NCBI RefSeq assembly: GCF_017592475.1 | Contig: NZ_JAGFNP010000005.1 | Coordinates: forward strand, 124,001-188,000 | DNA: 64,000 nt | DNA from: Glycomyces niveus | GTDB taxonomy: Bacteria > Actinomycetota > Actinomycetes > Mycobacteriales > Micromonosporaceae | Reading direction: 5' to 3' | Shown here: positions 7,772 through 16,455 of the stretch, piece by piece | Layout of the letters: each line of letters begins with the position of its first letter | Numbering within the stretch: the first letter of the stretch is position 1 | Made by a program: the position numbers and the translations under genes | Notes under the pieces: generated by a model | Database searches by the model: none | What the model was told of the DNA's origin: nothing | The model's input: only the letters and a program-made list of their open reading frames with translations

Positions 7772-9229
7772 ATGTCAACAAGGAAGCGGTTCGGCGCCCT
7801 CGCCGCCGCGACGGCCCTCGTGACCACGGCCCTCGGCCTGGCCGCCCCGGCCCCCGCCACGGCGGCGCCGGTCGCGTTCGACAACGGCCAGACCATCACC
7901 GACACCGCAGGCAACCTCATGCACGCCCACGGCGGCGGGATGCTCAAGGTCGGCAACACCTACTACCTGGTCGGCGAGCAGCGCAACGGCTACCTGTTCG
8001 ACCAGGTCAGCATGTACTCCTCCACCGACCTCGTGAACTGGACCTTCGAGAACGACATCCTCAGCGCCGAGTCCCACCCCGACCTCTCCCCGTCCAACAT
8101 CGAGCGCCCCAAGGTCATCTACAACGCCAGCACCGGCAAGTACGTCCTCTGGGCCCACAAGGAGAACGGCGTCGACTACGGCGACGCCGAAGTGGCCGTC
8201 GCGGTCTCCGACACCGTCGACGGCGACTACACCTACCAGGGCTCCTTCCGGCCCGCCGGGTACGACTCCCGCGACATGACGCTCTTCGTCGACTCCGACG
8301 GCACCGGCTACCTCATCTCCGCCGCCGACGTGAACTACGACCTCAACGTCTACCGCCTCACCCCCGACTACCTCGCCATCGACGAGTTGGTCCACGTCTT
8401 CGACGGCTACCACCGCGAGGCCCCGGCCGTCTTCCAGCGCAACGGCGTCTACTTCCTCGTCACCTCCGGCGCGACCGGCTGGAACGCCAACCAGACCCAG
8501 TACGCCACCACCGCGAACTTCCCCGAAGGCGCCTGGTCCGGCTGGACCAACGCCGGGAACTCCACCACCTACGGCTCCCAGCCGACCTTCGTCACCACCG
8601 TGCAGGGCACGGCCGGGACCAGCTACCTCTACATGGGCGACCGCTGGGGCCCGCAATGGGGCGGCAAGCCCATGGACAGCGAGTACGTGTGGCTGCCCAT
8701 CAGCTTCCCGAGCAACACCAGCATGACCCTCACCTGGTACTCCACCCTCAACATCGACGCCGCCGCGGGCACCATCCAGGGCGTCGTCGGCACCGAGGAC
8801 GGCAGCCCTTACGGCACCAAGTTCGTCAACGCCGCCTCCGGCCGCTGCATCGACGTGCCCGCGGGCTCGTCCACCGACGGCACCAAGCTCATCCAGTACG
8901 ACTGCTGGAACGGCGCGCCCCAGGCCTTCACCTTCGACCCCGTCTACCCCGGCTCCAAGGTCGGCGCCGTCTCCAACACCGCCACCGGCAAGTGCTGGGA
9001 CGTCCTCGACCAGTCCACCGCCGGCGGCGCGCCCGTCGGCCAATGGGGCTGCTGGGCCGGCGGCAACCAGCGCTTCTCCCTGCGCGCCTCGGCCAACGGC
9101 AACTACGCCATCGTCGCCCAGCACTCCGGGCTGTGCCTCCAGCCCGCCTCCACCGCCAACAGCGCCGCCATCGTGCAGGCCGCCTGCAACGGCTCCACGA
9201 GCCAGCAATGGGACGTGACCGGCCTCTAG
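7772..9229 (+). CDS. Secreted family 43 glycoside hydrolase with ricin-B lectin domain
   Basis: A 485-residue exported enzyme. A Sec signal peptide (about residues 1-31, ending ATA/AP) precedes a five-bladed GH43-like catalytic domain (about 35-340), followed by a ricin-type beta-trefoil (about 350-485) with repeats starting GRCIDVPAG, GKCWDVLDQ and GLCLQPAST and QxW-type ends such as SQQWDV. The arrangement resembles GH43 exo-beta-1,3-galactanases, though substrate cannot be read from sequence. AAGGAG at 7759-7764 supports the start. The protein probably attacks plant galactan-type polysaccharide outside the cell. It is the last gene before rpsE. Confidence 0.85.
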   Translation: MSTRKRFGALAAATALVTTALGLAAPAPATAAPVAFDNGQTITDTAGNLMHAHGGGMLKVGNTYYLVGEQRNGYLFDQVSMYSSTDLVNWTFENDILSAESHPDLSPSNIERPKVIYNASTGKYVLWAHKENGVDYGDAEVAVAVSDTVDGDYTYQGSFRPAGYDSRDMTLFVDSDGTGYLISAADVNYDLNVYRLTPDYLAIDELVHVFDGYHREAPAVFQRNGVYFLVTSGATGWNANQTQYATTANFPEGAWSGWTNAGNSTTYGSQPTFVTTVQGTAGTSYLYMGDRWGPQWGGKPMDSEYVWLPISFPSNTSMTLTWYSTLNIDAAAGTIQGVVGTEDGSPYGTKFVNAASGRCIDVPAGSSTDGTKLIQYDCWNGAPQAFTFDPVYPGSKVGAVSNTATGKCWDVLDQSTAGGAPVGQWGCWAGGNQRFSLRASANGNYAIVAQHSGLCLQPASTANSAAIVQAACNGSTSQQWDVTGL

Positions 9230-9244
9230 CGCCCGCCTCATACT

Positions 9245-9286
9245 GGGACCGCCGCCGGCCTCATGCGCTGCTCTGGCGGCGGTCCC
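9245..9286 (+). terminator. Terminator hairpin after GH43 gene
   Basis: A perfect 12-bp stem (9245-9256 with 9275-9286) around an 18-nt loop begins 15 bp after the GH43 stop. It should separate GH43 transcription from the ribosomal genes. Confidence 0.55.
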
Positions 9287-9318
9287 GCTGTGTCCCCGGC
9301 CTCAGCCCGACCCCGCCG

Positions 9319-9348
9319 TTCGCCGAACAACCCCTGACCAGGCATAAT
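9319..9348 (+). promoter_or_regulatory. Putative promoter of rpsE-rpmD-rplO
   Basis: CATAAT (9343-9348) lies 18 bp after a poor -35, TTCGCC (9319-9324), and gives a leader of about 100 nt. The leader can form small hairpins, for example CAGCC (9411-9415) with GGCTG (9424-9428). A promoter is expected here because no ribosomal gene lies directly upstream. Confidence 0.4.
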
Positions 9349-9456
9349 CGAGAGGTTGCGCCCTGGGCGCGGCTCCTCCGGGTCTCGAATCCGGAAATTC
9401 CATGCGAGTCAGCCTGATTTCGGGCTGGCGTTGAGCGAACGAAAGGAATCAGTCTC

Positions 9457-10098
9457 GTGGCTGATCAACAGCAAGCTGCCGCCGGCGGCCGGGACGGCGG
9501 CGGCGACCGCCGCGGCGGTCGCGGCGGGCGCGGTGGACGCGAGGGCGGTCGCGGTCGCGACCGCGCCGAGAAGTCCCCGCACGTCGAGCGCGTAGTCACC
9601 ATCAACCGCGTGGCCAAGGTCGTCAAGGGCGGCCGCCGCTTCGCCTTCACCGCCCTCGTGGTGGTCGGCGACGGTGACGGCAACGTCGGCGTCGGCTACG
9701 GCAAGGCCAAGGAAGTTCCCGCCGCCATCGCCAAGGGCGTTGAAGAGGCGAAGAAGAACTTCTTCAAGGTCCCCCGCATCGGCGGCACCATCCCGCACGA
9801 GGTCTTCGGCGAGGACGCGGCCGGCCGCGTGCTCCTGAAGCCCGCCTCCGCGGGTACCGGTGTCATCGCGGGCGGCCCCGTGCGCGCCGTCCTCGAATGC
9901 GCCGGCGTCCACGACGTCCTGTCGAAGTCCCTGGGCTCCTCGAACGCGATCAACATCGTCCACGCGACGGTGGCCGCGCTCAAGGGCCTCGAATCCCCGG
10001 AGGCCGTCGCGGCCCGCCGCGGCATGGCGCTCGAGGACATCGCTCCTCAGGGCCTGCTGCGCGCCCGCGCCGAGGCCGCCGCGGCCGCGAAGGCTTAG
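9457..10098 (+). CDS. rpsE: 30S ribosomal protein S5
   Basis: S5 (213 residues) helps form the mRNA entry and decoding region of the small subunit. The S5 domain is clear ([46 protein letters not shown]). The N terminus is a 40-residue Gly/Arg-rich extension, as in many actinobacteria. It starts at GTG after GAAAGGA. In nearly all bacteria rplR (L18) precedes rpsE directly; here the upstream neighbour is a secreted glycosidase gene, so the spc operon is interrupted. Confidence 0.97.
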   Translation: MADQQQAAAGGRDGGGDRRGGRGGRGGREGGRGRDRAEKSPHVERVVTINRVAKVVKGGRRFAFTALVVVGDGDGNVGVGYGKAKEVPAAIAKGVEEAKKNFFKVPRIGGTIPHEVFGEDAAGRVLLKPASAGTGVIAGGPVRAVLECAGVHDVLSKSLGSSNAINIVHATVAALKGLESPEAVAARRGMALEDIAPQGLLRARAEAAAAAKA

Positions 10099-10109
10099 GG
10101 GTACTCGAC

Positions 10110-10292
10110 ATGGCACGTTTGAAGATCACCCAGCACAAGTCGGTCATCGGTGAGAAGCCGAAGGCCCGTGCGACCATCCAGACGCTCGGCCTGCGCAAGA
10201 TCGGCCAGACCGTCTACAAAGAGGACCTCCCGCAGTACCGCGGCATGGTCCACCGTGTCCGTCACCTGGTCGACGTCGAGGAGGTCGAGTAG
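10110..10292 (+). CDS. rpmD: 50S ribosomal protein L30
   Basis: A 60-residue L30 with the family core ([27 protein letters not shown]). It lies 11 bp after rpsE and 2 bp before rplO, in the standard spc operon order. A large-subunit protein, not essential in every species. Confidence 0.96.
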   Translation: MARLKITQHKSVIGEKPKARATIQTLGLRKIGQTVYKEDLPQYRGMVHRVRHLVDVEEVE

Positions 10293-10294
10293 TC

Positions 10295-10768
10295 ATGGCT
10301 ATCCGCATTCATGACCTGCAGCCCGCCCCCGGCGCCAAGACCGCCAAGACCCGCGTCGGTCGCGGTGAGGGCTCCAAGGGCAAGACGGCCGGTCGCGGCA
10401 CCAAGGGCACCAAGGCCCGCAAGACCGTGCCGGCCGGGTTCGAGGGCGGCCAGCAGCCGCTCCAGATCCGCCTGCCGAAGCTCAAGGGCTTCAAGCCGCA
10501 CAACAAGCTCGTCTACACCGTGGTCAACCTCGATCGCCTCGCGGAGCTCTTCCCCGAGGGCGGCCAGGTCGGCCCCGAGCAGCTGATCGAGGTGGGTGTC
10601 CTCAACAAGAAGGAGCTCATCAAGGTCCTCGGCTCCGGCGAGCTCGAAGGCGTCAAGCTGGACGTGAAGGCCCACGCCTTCTCCGCTTCCGCCGTCACCA
10701 AGATCGCCGCCGCCGGTGGCTCGGCCACCGTGGTGGACAAGAAGACCGGCGAGGCCCTGGACGCTTAA
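10295..10768 (+). CDS. rplO: 50S ribosomal protein L15
   Basis: L15 (157 residues) binds 23S rRNA late in large-subunit assembly. The Gly/Lys-rich N terminus ([20 protein letters not shown]) and [19 protein letters not shown] are diagnostic. It is the last gene of this ribosomal run. A strong hairpin and a new promoter separate it from secY. Confidence 0.97.
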   Translation: MAIRIHDLQPAPGAKTAKTRVGRGEGSKGKTAGRGTKGTKARKTVPAGFEGGQQPLQIRLPKLKGFKPHNKLVYTVVNLDRLAELFPEGGQVGPEQLIEVGVLNKKELIKVLGSGELEGVKLDVKAHAFSASAVTKIAAAGGSATVVDKKTGEALDA

Positions 10769-10802
10769 GTCCCAGGCGCGAGCCGTTCGAACACCAGATC
10801 CG

Positions 10803-10836
10803 CGAAACGGGTCGGAGGGAACTCCGGCCCGTTTCG
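10803..10836 (+). terminator. Terminator after rplO
   Basis: A 15-bp stem (10803-10817 with 10822-10836, one wobble pair) with a GGAA loop ends in GTTTCG and closes the rpsE-rpmD-rplO unit. Confidence 0.7.
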
Positions 10837-10853
10837 TCGTAATGAATGCCGAA

Positions 10854-10883
10854 TACTCTGCGTCCGAATGCGCCTGCTAGGCT
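10854..10883 (+). promoter_or_regulatory. Promoter of secY-adk-map
   Basis: TACTCT (10854-10859) and TAGGCT (10878-10883) are separated by 18 bp. The leader to secY is about 130 nt. The -10 is typical for this window; the -35 is weak. Confidence 0.45.
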
Positions 10884-11018
10884 CCCATGGCGAGCACCAC
10901 CGTCTTCCTCGGGCGAGTGACGCTCCCGCTACGAACTACACACGCCCACTGGTTACGAAAGGCGTTGCCCCGCAACGCCTAGGGCCCCGCCAGGGGGTCT
11001 TGTTCAGGAGGAACCGCA

Positions 11019-12356
11019 TTGCTCTCCGCCTTCATCAGCGCGTTTCGGACCCCCGATCTGCGCAAGAAGATCCTGTTCACCTTGATGATCATCGGACTGT
11101 ATCGTCTTGGTGCGCAGATGCCGAGTCCCGGCGTGGACTATGCGGCAGTGCAGACCTGCCTCAACATGCAGCCCAACGATGAGGCCGGCGTCTTCGGGCT
11201 CCTGAACCTCTTCACCGGTGGAGCGCTCCTCCAGCTCTCGGTCTTCGCGCTCGGCGTCATGCCGTACATCACCGCGTCGATCATCATGCAGCTGTTGACG
11301 GTCGTGATCCCCAGGCTCGAGCAGCTCCGCAAGGAGGGCCAGCCGGGCCAGGTCAAGATCACCCAGTACACCCGGTACCTGACGCTGGGCCTCGCCCTGC
11401 TCCAGGCCTCCGGCTACATCGCGCTGGCGCGCTCGGGCATCCTGTTCCAGGCCGAGTGCCCGACCCCGATCCTGCCGGACCTGTCCGACTCGGAAGCGAA
11501 CATCCCCTACTGGATGACCGTCATCGTCGTCGTGGCCGTCATGGTCGCGGGCACCGCGATCATCATGTGGTTCGGCGAGCAGATCACCGAGCGCGGCGTC
11601 GGCAACGGCATGAGCCTCCTCATCTTCGCCTCGATCGCGGCGCAGATGCCGGGCCAGTTCTGGTCCCTGCAGAAGTCCGAGGGCTGGTTCATGTTCAGCG
11701 TGATCATCGGGCTCTGCATCGCGATCATGGTCGCGGTCATCTTCATCGAGCAGTCGCAGCGGCGCATCCCGGTGCAGTACGCCAAGAAGATGGTCGGCCG
11801 CCGGATGTACGGCGGCACCTCGACCTACATCCCGCTCAAGGTCAACCAGGCCGGCGTCGTGCCCGTCATCTTCGGCTCCTCGCTGCTGTACATCCCGACG
11901 CTGTTCCGCCAGCTCAACCAGAACAGCGACTCCGAGTGGGTCGGCTTCATCGACCGCTACCTGCTGAACCAGGGCTCGTGGGTGTACATCACGCTGTACG
12001 CGTTCCTGATCATCTTCTTCACGTACTTCTACGTCTCGATCACCTTCAAGGTCGACGACGTCGCCGAGAACATGAAGAAGGCCGGCGGGTTCATCCCCGG
12101 CGTGCGCCCCGGCAAGCCCACCGCGACCTACTTGCAGCGAGTCCTGTCACGCCTGACCTTCCCGGGCTCGCTTTACCTGGCCGCGATCGCTATCCTTCCC
12201 AATCTGGCCATCATCGCGTTCGGTAACCAGCAGCTGTTCGCACAGTTCGCGTTCGGCGGTACTTCGGTGCTGATCATGGTGGGCGTCGGCCTGGAGTCGG
12301 TCAAGCAGATCGAGTCCCAGCTGATGCAGCGCCACTACGAGGGCTTCCTCCGCTGA
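11019..12356 (+). CDS. secY: Preprotein translocase subunit SecY
   Basis: SecY (445 residues) forms the protein-conducting channel of the Sec translocon. The ten-helix pattern is present, with GVMPYITASIIMQLL and FGEQITERGVGNGMSLLIF as signatures and the cytoplasmic loop FIPGVRPGKPTA. Translation starts at TTG 11019, 5 nt after AGGAGGAA (11006-11013). It leads a secY-adk-map unit with its own promoter, the common actinobacterial arrangement. Confidence 0.97.
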   Translation: MLSAFISAFRTPDLRKKILFTLMIIGLYRLGAQMPSPGVDYAAVQTCLNMQPNDEAGVFGLLNLFTGGALLQLSVFALGVMPYITASIIMQLLTVVIPRLEQLRKEGQPGQVKITQYTRYLTLGLALLQASGYIALARSGILFQAECPTPILPDLSDSEANIPYWMTVIVVVAVMVAGTAIIMWFGEQITERGVGNGMSLLIFASIAAQMPGQFWSLQKSEGWFMFSVIIGLCIAIMVAVIFIEQSQRRIPVQYAKKMVGRRMYGGTSTYIPLKVNQAGVVPVIFGSSLLYIPTLFRQLNQNSDSEWVGFIDRYLLNQGSWVYITLYAFLIIFFTYFYVSITFKVDDVAENMKKAGGFIPGVRPGKPTATYLQRVLSRLTFPGSLYLAAIAILPNLAIIAFGNQQLFAQFAFGGTSVLIMVGVGLESVKQIESQLMQRHYEGFLR

Positions 12357-12397
12357 CGTAGGAAAACCTTCATAGGGACGACACGGGAGGAACAACT

Positions 12398-13033
12398 GTG
12401 CGACTGGTACTCGTAGGCCCGCCCGGGGCCGGCAAGGGCACCCAGGCGGAGATCATCGCCGAGCGGCTCGGCATCCCCAAGATCTCGACCGGCGACATCT
12501 TCCGCGCCAACGTCTCCGGCGGCACCCCGCTCGGCCTCAAGGCCAAGGAGTACATGGACGCCGGGAACCTCGTGCCCGACGAGGTCACCAACGAGATGGT
12601 GGCCGACCGGCTGGCCGAGGACGACGCCAAGGCGGGCTTCCTGCTCGACGGCTACCCCCGCAACACCGAGCAGGCCAAGGTCCTCGACCGGGTCCTCGAA
12701 GCGGCGGGCGCCACGCTGGACCTGGCCCTGGAGCTGGTCGCCAGTGACGACGAGGTCGTGCGCCGCCTGTCGGGCCGCCGCGTCTCGAAGTCGACCGGCA
12801 AGGTCTACCACCTGGAGTTCGACCCGCCCGCGGACCCCGACTCCGACGACCTTTACCAGCGCACGGACGACCAGCCCGAGACGATCAAGAACCGTCTCAA
12901 GGTCTACGCCGAGCAGACCGCGCCGCTCGTGGGCTACTACGAGGAGCAGGGCAAGCTCGTGCGCATCGACGCGATCGGCGAGGTCGCCGAGATCACCGAG
13001 CGCGCCCTGAACGCCATCGGCGCCGCGGAATAG
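12398..13033 (+). CDS. adk: Adenylate kinase
   Basis: Adk interconverts ATP + AMP and 2 ADP. The 211-residue product has the P-loop GPPGAGKGT (residues 7-15), the AMP-site stretch [10 protein letters not shown] and [10 protein letters not shown]. The LID region ([18 protein letters not shown]) lacks zinc cysteines. GTG start after GGGAGG, 41 bp from secY and 5 bp before map. Confidence 0.97.
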   Translation: MRLVLVGPPGAGKGTQAEIIAERLGIPKISTGDIFRANVSGGTPLGLKAKEYMDAGNLVPDEVTNEMVADRLAEDDAKAGFLLDGYPRNTEQAKVLDRVLEAAGATLDLALELVASDDEVVRRLSGRRVSKSTGKVYHLEFDPPADPDSDDLYQRTDDQPETIKNRLKVYAEQTAPLVGYYEEQGKLVRIDAIGEVAEITERALNAIGAAE

Positions 13034-13038
13034 CCGCC

Positions 13039-13875
13039 GTGTTCCGCCGTCGCCAGCACATCCAGTACAAGACGCCCGAGCAGATCCGCAAGATGCGCAA
13101 GGCCGGCCTCGTCGTGGCCGAGGTGCACCAGGCCATGCGCGAATCGGCCGGCCCGGGCGTGACGACGGCGGAACTCGACCGCATCGCCGAGCACGTCATC
13201 CGCGACTGCGGTGCCGTGCCCTCCTTCAAGGGCTACGACATCGGCAACGGCCCCTACCCGGGCTCGATCTGCTCGTCGGTGAACGAGCAGGTCGTCCACG
13301 CGATCCCCTCGGAGGACGCGGTCCTCAAGGAGGGCGACCTCCTCTCGGTCGACGTCGGCGCGATCGTCGACGGCTGGCACGGGGACGCGGCGATCACCAT
13401 CGAGATCGGCCAGGTCGCCCCCGAGCTGACGGCTCTGCGCGAGGCCTGCGAGGCCGCCATGTGGGCCGGGATCAAGGCCGCGGGCACCGCCAAGCGCCTC
13501 GGCGGGATCTCCCACGCCATCGAGCACTCCGTGGAGCACTCGGGCGAATACGGGATCGTCACGGGCTTCGGCGGGCACGGCATCGGCACCGAGATGCACC
13601 AGGACCCGCACATCCTCAACTACGGCCGCCCCAGCGAGGGCCCGAAGCTGCGCCCGGGCATGGCCCTCGCGATCGAGCCGATGCTCACGCTCGGCTCGGA
13701 GGACACCGCGGAGCTGGCCGACGGCTGGACGATCGTCACGGACGACGGCTCGGTCGCCGCGCACGTCGAGCACACCATCGCCCTGTGCGAGGACGGCGTC
13801 TGGGTCCTCACGGCCCCTGACGGCGGCGTCGAACAGCTGGGCGATGCGGCCGCGAGCGCGGCTCGCGCCGAATAG
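13039..13875 (+). CDS. map: Methionine aminopeptidase type I
   Basis: MetAP (278 residues) removes the initiator methionine from nascent proteins. The pita-bread fold metal ligands are visible in SVDVGAIVDGWHGDAA (two Asp), GFGGHGIGTEMHQ (His), AIEPM (Glu) and HVEHTIAL (Glu). GTG start 5 bp after adk, so probably coupled to it. The last 30 residues are an Ala/Glu-rich tail. Confidence 0.96.
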   Translation: MFRRRQHIQYKTPEQIRKMRKAGLVVAEVHQAMRESAGPGVTTAELDRIAEHVIRDCGAVPSFKGYDIGNGPYPGSICSSVNEQVVHAIPSEDAVLKEGDLLSVDVGAIVDGWHGDAAITIEIGQVAPELTALREACEAAMWAGIKAAGTAKRLGGISHAIEHSVEHSGEYGIVTGFGGHGIGTEMHQDPHILNYGRPSEGPKLRPGMALAIEPMLTLGSEDTAELADGWTIVTDDGSVAAHVEHTIALCEDGVWVLTAPDGGVEQLGDAAASAARAE

Positions 13876-13899
13876 GACCCCGGTGCCATAATTGGCTTC

Positions 13900-14415
13900 G
13901 TGACCGAAGACCAAGGCAAGCTGCGCATCTCCAACGCCGACCGCGACAAGGCGATCGCGCAGCTGCAGGCCGCCCTCGACGAGGGCCGCATCGACCTCGC
14001 CGAGTTCGATGAGCGCGCCAAGACCGCCTACGAGGCGAAGACGAACGCCGAACTCGACCTCATCTTCGAGGACCTTCCCGGCGGCCGCCCCAAGACGGGC
14101 GAGGTCGTCCCGTCCGAGCAGGCCGGGCCGCCCGCCCCGGGCGTACACGGCCACATGCACGGCGGCCGGCCCTGGATCCACCGGTTCCCGGCCCTGCGCG
14201 GTCTCATCACCGTCGGCGGCATCACCACCGCGATCTGGGTCGCCACGTGGATCGGCACCGGTGAACCGACGTACTTCTGGCCGATCTGGCCGATCCTCGG
14301 CCTCGGCATCGCCACCGTCATGCAGTTCGTGAACGGCGGCTGGGGCGGCGACGACGACGGTGACGACGAGGACGAGCGCCGGCGGCGCGACCGCCGCCGC
14401 GGCGACCGCTACTGA
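13900..14415 (+). CDS. DUF1707 and 2TM domain membrane protein
   Basis: A 171-residue protein of unknown function. The N-terminal DUF1707 (about residues 8-60) has the signature LRISNADRDKAIAQLQAALDEGRIDL, a SHOCT-like segment. Two transmembrane helices follow (about 105-150), then a highly charged tail rich in Asp and Arg. The GTG start lies 7 nt after CATAAT (13887-13892), so the mRNA is probably leaderless and separate from map. The next gene is a paralogue. The family is restricted to actinobacteria; roles in the envelope have been suggested but not established. Confidence 0.8.
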   Translation: MTEDQGKLRISNADRDKAIAQLQAALDEGRIDLAEFDERAKTAYEAKTNAELDLIFEDLPGGRPKTGEVVPSEQAGPPAPGVHGHMHGGRPWIHRFPALRGLITVGGITTAIWVATWIGTGEPTYFWPIWPILGLGIATVMQFVNGGWGGDDDGDDEDERRRRDRRRGDRY

Positions 14416-14452
14416 CCGGACCCCCTTGCCCCCCAATACAAGGAGCACCCCC

Positions 14453-14938
14453 ATGTCCTCCCTCGAACGCTTCGGCGGCGACAACGAGATGCGGATCGGC
14501 AACGCCGAGCGAGCCTCCCTGACCGAGATCCTGCGCTCCGCCGTGGACCAGGGCTACATCGACCTCGACGAGTACGAGAAACGCGTCGACACCCTCATGG
14601 CGGCGAAGACCGTCGGGGAGACCGAGGTCGTCCTCGCGGACCTGCCGGCCTATCAGCGCGTCCTGCAGGCCCAGGCCGACGCGTTCGCGCCCGACAAGCT
14701 GGGGACCCCCGAGTGGATCAAGTGGCTGTGGGCGGGCGTCTCGATCCCGATCGGCATCGTCACCGGCGTGTGGGCGTTCGTGTTCTTCCTGTCGGGCAGC
14801 CACCAGTACTTCTGGCCGGTGTGGGTGGCGATCCCGCTGGGGGTCGTGGCCACGGTGCTCACGATCGCCGAGCGGACCATCATCCGCCCGGGGGAGGAGC
14901 GCAAACGCCGCGAGCGGTTGCGCCGCAAGCGAAACTGA
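14453..14938 (+). CDS. DUF1707 and 2TM domain membrane protein, paralogue
   Basis: A 161-residue protein of the same plan as its neighbour. DUF1707 (MRIGNAERASLTEIL, GYIDLDEYEKRVDTLMAAKT) is followed by two transmembrane helices and a basic C terminus rich in Arg/Lys rather than acidic. ATG 14453 follows AGGAG (14441-14445). The 37-bp spacing suggests co-transcription with the first copy, consistent with a tandem duplication. Opposite tail charges (acidic versus basic) hint that the two could pair, which is inference. Confidence 0.8.
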   Translation: MSSLERFGGDNEMRIGNAERASLTEILRSAVDQGYIDLDEYEKRVDTLMAAKTVGETEVVLADLPAYQRVLQAQADAFAPDKLGTPEWIKWLWAGVSIPIGIVTGVWAFVFFLSGSHQYFWPVWVAIPLGVVATVLTIAERTIIRPGEERKRRERLRRKRN

Positions 14939-14998
14939 TAGCGGTGGTGCTACGGCCGGTGCCACGGCGCCGGCATGTCGCACCGGACCCGGGCTACG

Positions 14999-15042
14999 AA
15001 AAAAGGCTCTGTGAACGGCTGAACACCTGCTCACAGAGCCTT
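14999..15042 (-). terminator. Intrinsic terminator of tRNA-His
   Basis: A 12-bp stem (15003-15014 with 15031-15042) is followed on the minus strand by a run of T (A at 14999-15004). It begins 7 nt beyond the encoded CCA of the tRNA. Confidence 0.85.
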
Positions 15043-15048
15043 CTTGCC

Positions 15049-15125
15049 TGGGGTGACCGACGGGGCTTGAACCCGCGACCTCCTGGACCACAACCAGGTG
15101 CTCTACCAGCTGAGCTACGACCACC
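15049..15125 (-). tRNA. tRNA-His (GTG anticodon)
   Basis: The cloverleaf folds completely. Acceptor 5-prime GTGGTCG pairs with CGGTCAC, the D arm is GCTC...GAGC, the anticodon arm CCTGGTTGTGGTCCAGG carries GTG, and the T arm contains TTCAAGC. A G at position -1 (15125) faces C73, the histidine identity pair, and CCA is encoded (15049-15051). An intrinsic terminator follows. Confidence 0.95.
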
Positions 15126-15215
15126 AAGACCGGTTCCGCCGGGAAACCCGGGGACCGGCGACAATCATAGCCAAGCTTCCCGTGTTCCTGTCAACGGGGT
15201 TCGGTGTCGGCCGTC

Positions 15216-15827
15216 TCAGTCCTGGGGCGTTCCGGCGATGCTCGCCGCCGCGGCCTTCGCCTCGTCGCTGCTCGGCCCGGGCAGGGGCACGAACAGGGTG
15301 CGGCGGTAGTACTCGAGCTCCTGCACGCTCTCCTTGATGTCGGCGAGGGCGCGGTGCGCGAGGCCCTTGGGCGGCTGGTTGTAGTAGACGCGCGGGTACC
15401 AGCGGCGGGCGAGCTCCTTGATGGAGGACACGTCGATCATGCGGTAGTGCAGGTGGTCGTCCAGGCGCGGCATGTACTTGGTGATGAAGGTGCGGTCGGT
15501 GGCGATGGAGTTGCCGCACAGCGGGGCGGTGCGCGCCTCGGGCACGTGCTGCTTGATGTACTCCAGGACCGTGTCCTCGGCCTCCTGCAAGGAGATTCGC
15601 GAAGCCCGCACTTCATCCGTGAGCCCGGACTTGGCGTGCATGTCGGCGACGAACGCCCCCATGTTCTCCAGCACCCGGCCTTCGCAGGCGATGACGATGT
15701 CGATGCCTTCGTCCAGGGGGGTGAGGTCGGGTTCCGTGACGAGTACGGCGATCTCGATGAGGGCTTCAATCTCGGGGTCGAGGCCGGTCATTTCGCAGTC
15801 GACCCACACTAGGCGTTCTTCAGTCAC
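15216..15827 (-). CDS. orn: Oligoribonuclease
   Basis: Orn is a DEDDh 3'-5' exonuclease that degrades 2-5 nt RNAs and pGpG. The 203-residue product has Exo I ([12 protein letters not shown]), Exo II ([12 protein letters not shown]) and Exo III ([19 protein letters not shown]). GTG 15827 was chosen over upstream codons because the conserved N terminus begins there. On the coding strand TAGAGT (15835-15840) lies 7 nt before it, implying leaderless transcription. tRNA-His lies downstream on the same strand. Confidence 0.95.
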   Translation of the reverse strand: MTEERLVWVDCEMTGLDPEIEALIEIAVLVTEPDLTPLDEGIDIVIACEGRVLENMGAFVADMHAKSGLTDEVRASRISLQEAEDTVLEYIKQHVPEARTAPLCGNSIATDRTFITKYMPRLDDHLHYRMIDVSSIKELARRWYPRVYYNQPPKGLAHRALADIKESVQELEYYRRTLFVPLPGPSSDEAKAAAASIAGTPQD

Positions 15828-15970
15828 CGGGCCAACTCTACGCGCAAGTAGCACGTGAGGTGATCTACGTGTCACGGCGTCGGAAGCGCCCCCGCGCGAG
15901 GGCCGGAGGGCGGACACTTGAAGTAGAACGAGGGGTGTTCGGAATCGGACATCAACGCCTGGGAAAGGTG

Positions 15971-16000
15971 TTGCTTGTCACCGCTACCGTCCGCTATGGT
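15971..16000 (+). promoter_or_regulatory. Distal promoter of the sigma-factor gene
   Basis: TTGCTT (15971-15976) and TATGGT (15995-16000) are 18 bp apart, a good housekeeping-type promoter. It predicts a leader of about 450 nt before the sigma gene, with the elements described separately. Confidence 0.45.
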
Positions 16001-16024
16001 GCGGGTATCAGAGCGTCGCCGCCT

Positions 16025-16244
16025 TTGCGGCCCGTATCGCAGTGATTAGGGCCGCAATAAGATGATCTCTCAACTTTTTCAAGGTAAGGCGCGTGTACCC
16101 CTAGAGATTGAAGGTTTGCGATGAAGCAAGCCGGAGACGATACCGTGACCAGGACTCGGGTCATCAGACCTCGACAGAGGTGAGGTGATCTCCGTCTCAG
16201 AGGCATCATGGGGCCGACGCGGCTCCGTCTCAGAGACAGGAGCC
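16025..16244 (+). promoter_or_regulatory. Structured 5-prime leader of the sigma-factor gene
   Basis: No reading frame is convincing between orn and the sigma gene. The leader holds a perfect 9-bp hairpin (16025-16033 with 16049-16057), two copies of CTCCGTCTCAGAG 33 bp apart (16190-16202 and 16223-16235), and a hairpin whose arms GGCTCC/GGAGCC flank the second copy (16221-16244). It may be attenuation or RNA-level control; no known RNA family was recognised. Confidence 0.35.
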
Positions 16245-16368
16245 GTGAACCGAGCTTAGCCGATGAAAACGGGTACTCGAAACGGTGCGGAGCCACTGGG
16301 CCTGAAAAACCCAGCGGCCACCGAACCGCATCGATTCCGTAACCGTGGCGCATCGAACACCGGGGCAC

Positions 16369-16395
16369 GGAATTCCACGCAACGAAGCGGTCGTT
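16369..16395 (+). promoter_or_regulatory. SigR/SigH-type promoter before the sigma gene
   Basis: GGAAT (16369-16373), 19 bp, GTT (16393-16395) matches the GGAAY-N18/19-GTT promoters used by thiol-stress ECF sigma factors SigR (Streptomyces) and SigH (Mycobacterium). Mycobacterial sigB is transcribed from such a promoter. Confidence 0.45.
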
Positions 16396-16455
16396 GTAAC
16401 TGGTACACCGCTCACGCGGTGTCGGGGGACGAGGAAGCTGGAGGAGACCTTGAGC

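Noticed and set aside
9371..9400. T-arm-like sequence GGGTCTCGAATCCGG ahead of rpsE, considered as a tRNA scar that could explain the split operon.
   Set aside because: The loop is too long and no anticodon or D-arm remnant can be aligned, unlike the clear tRNA-His relic at 48361.
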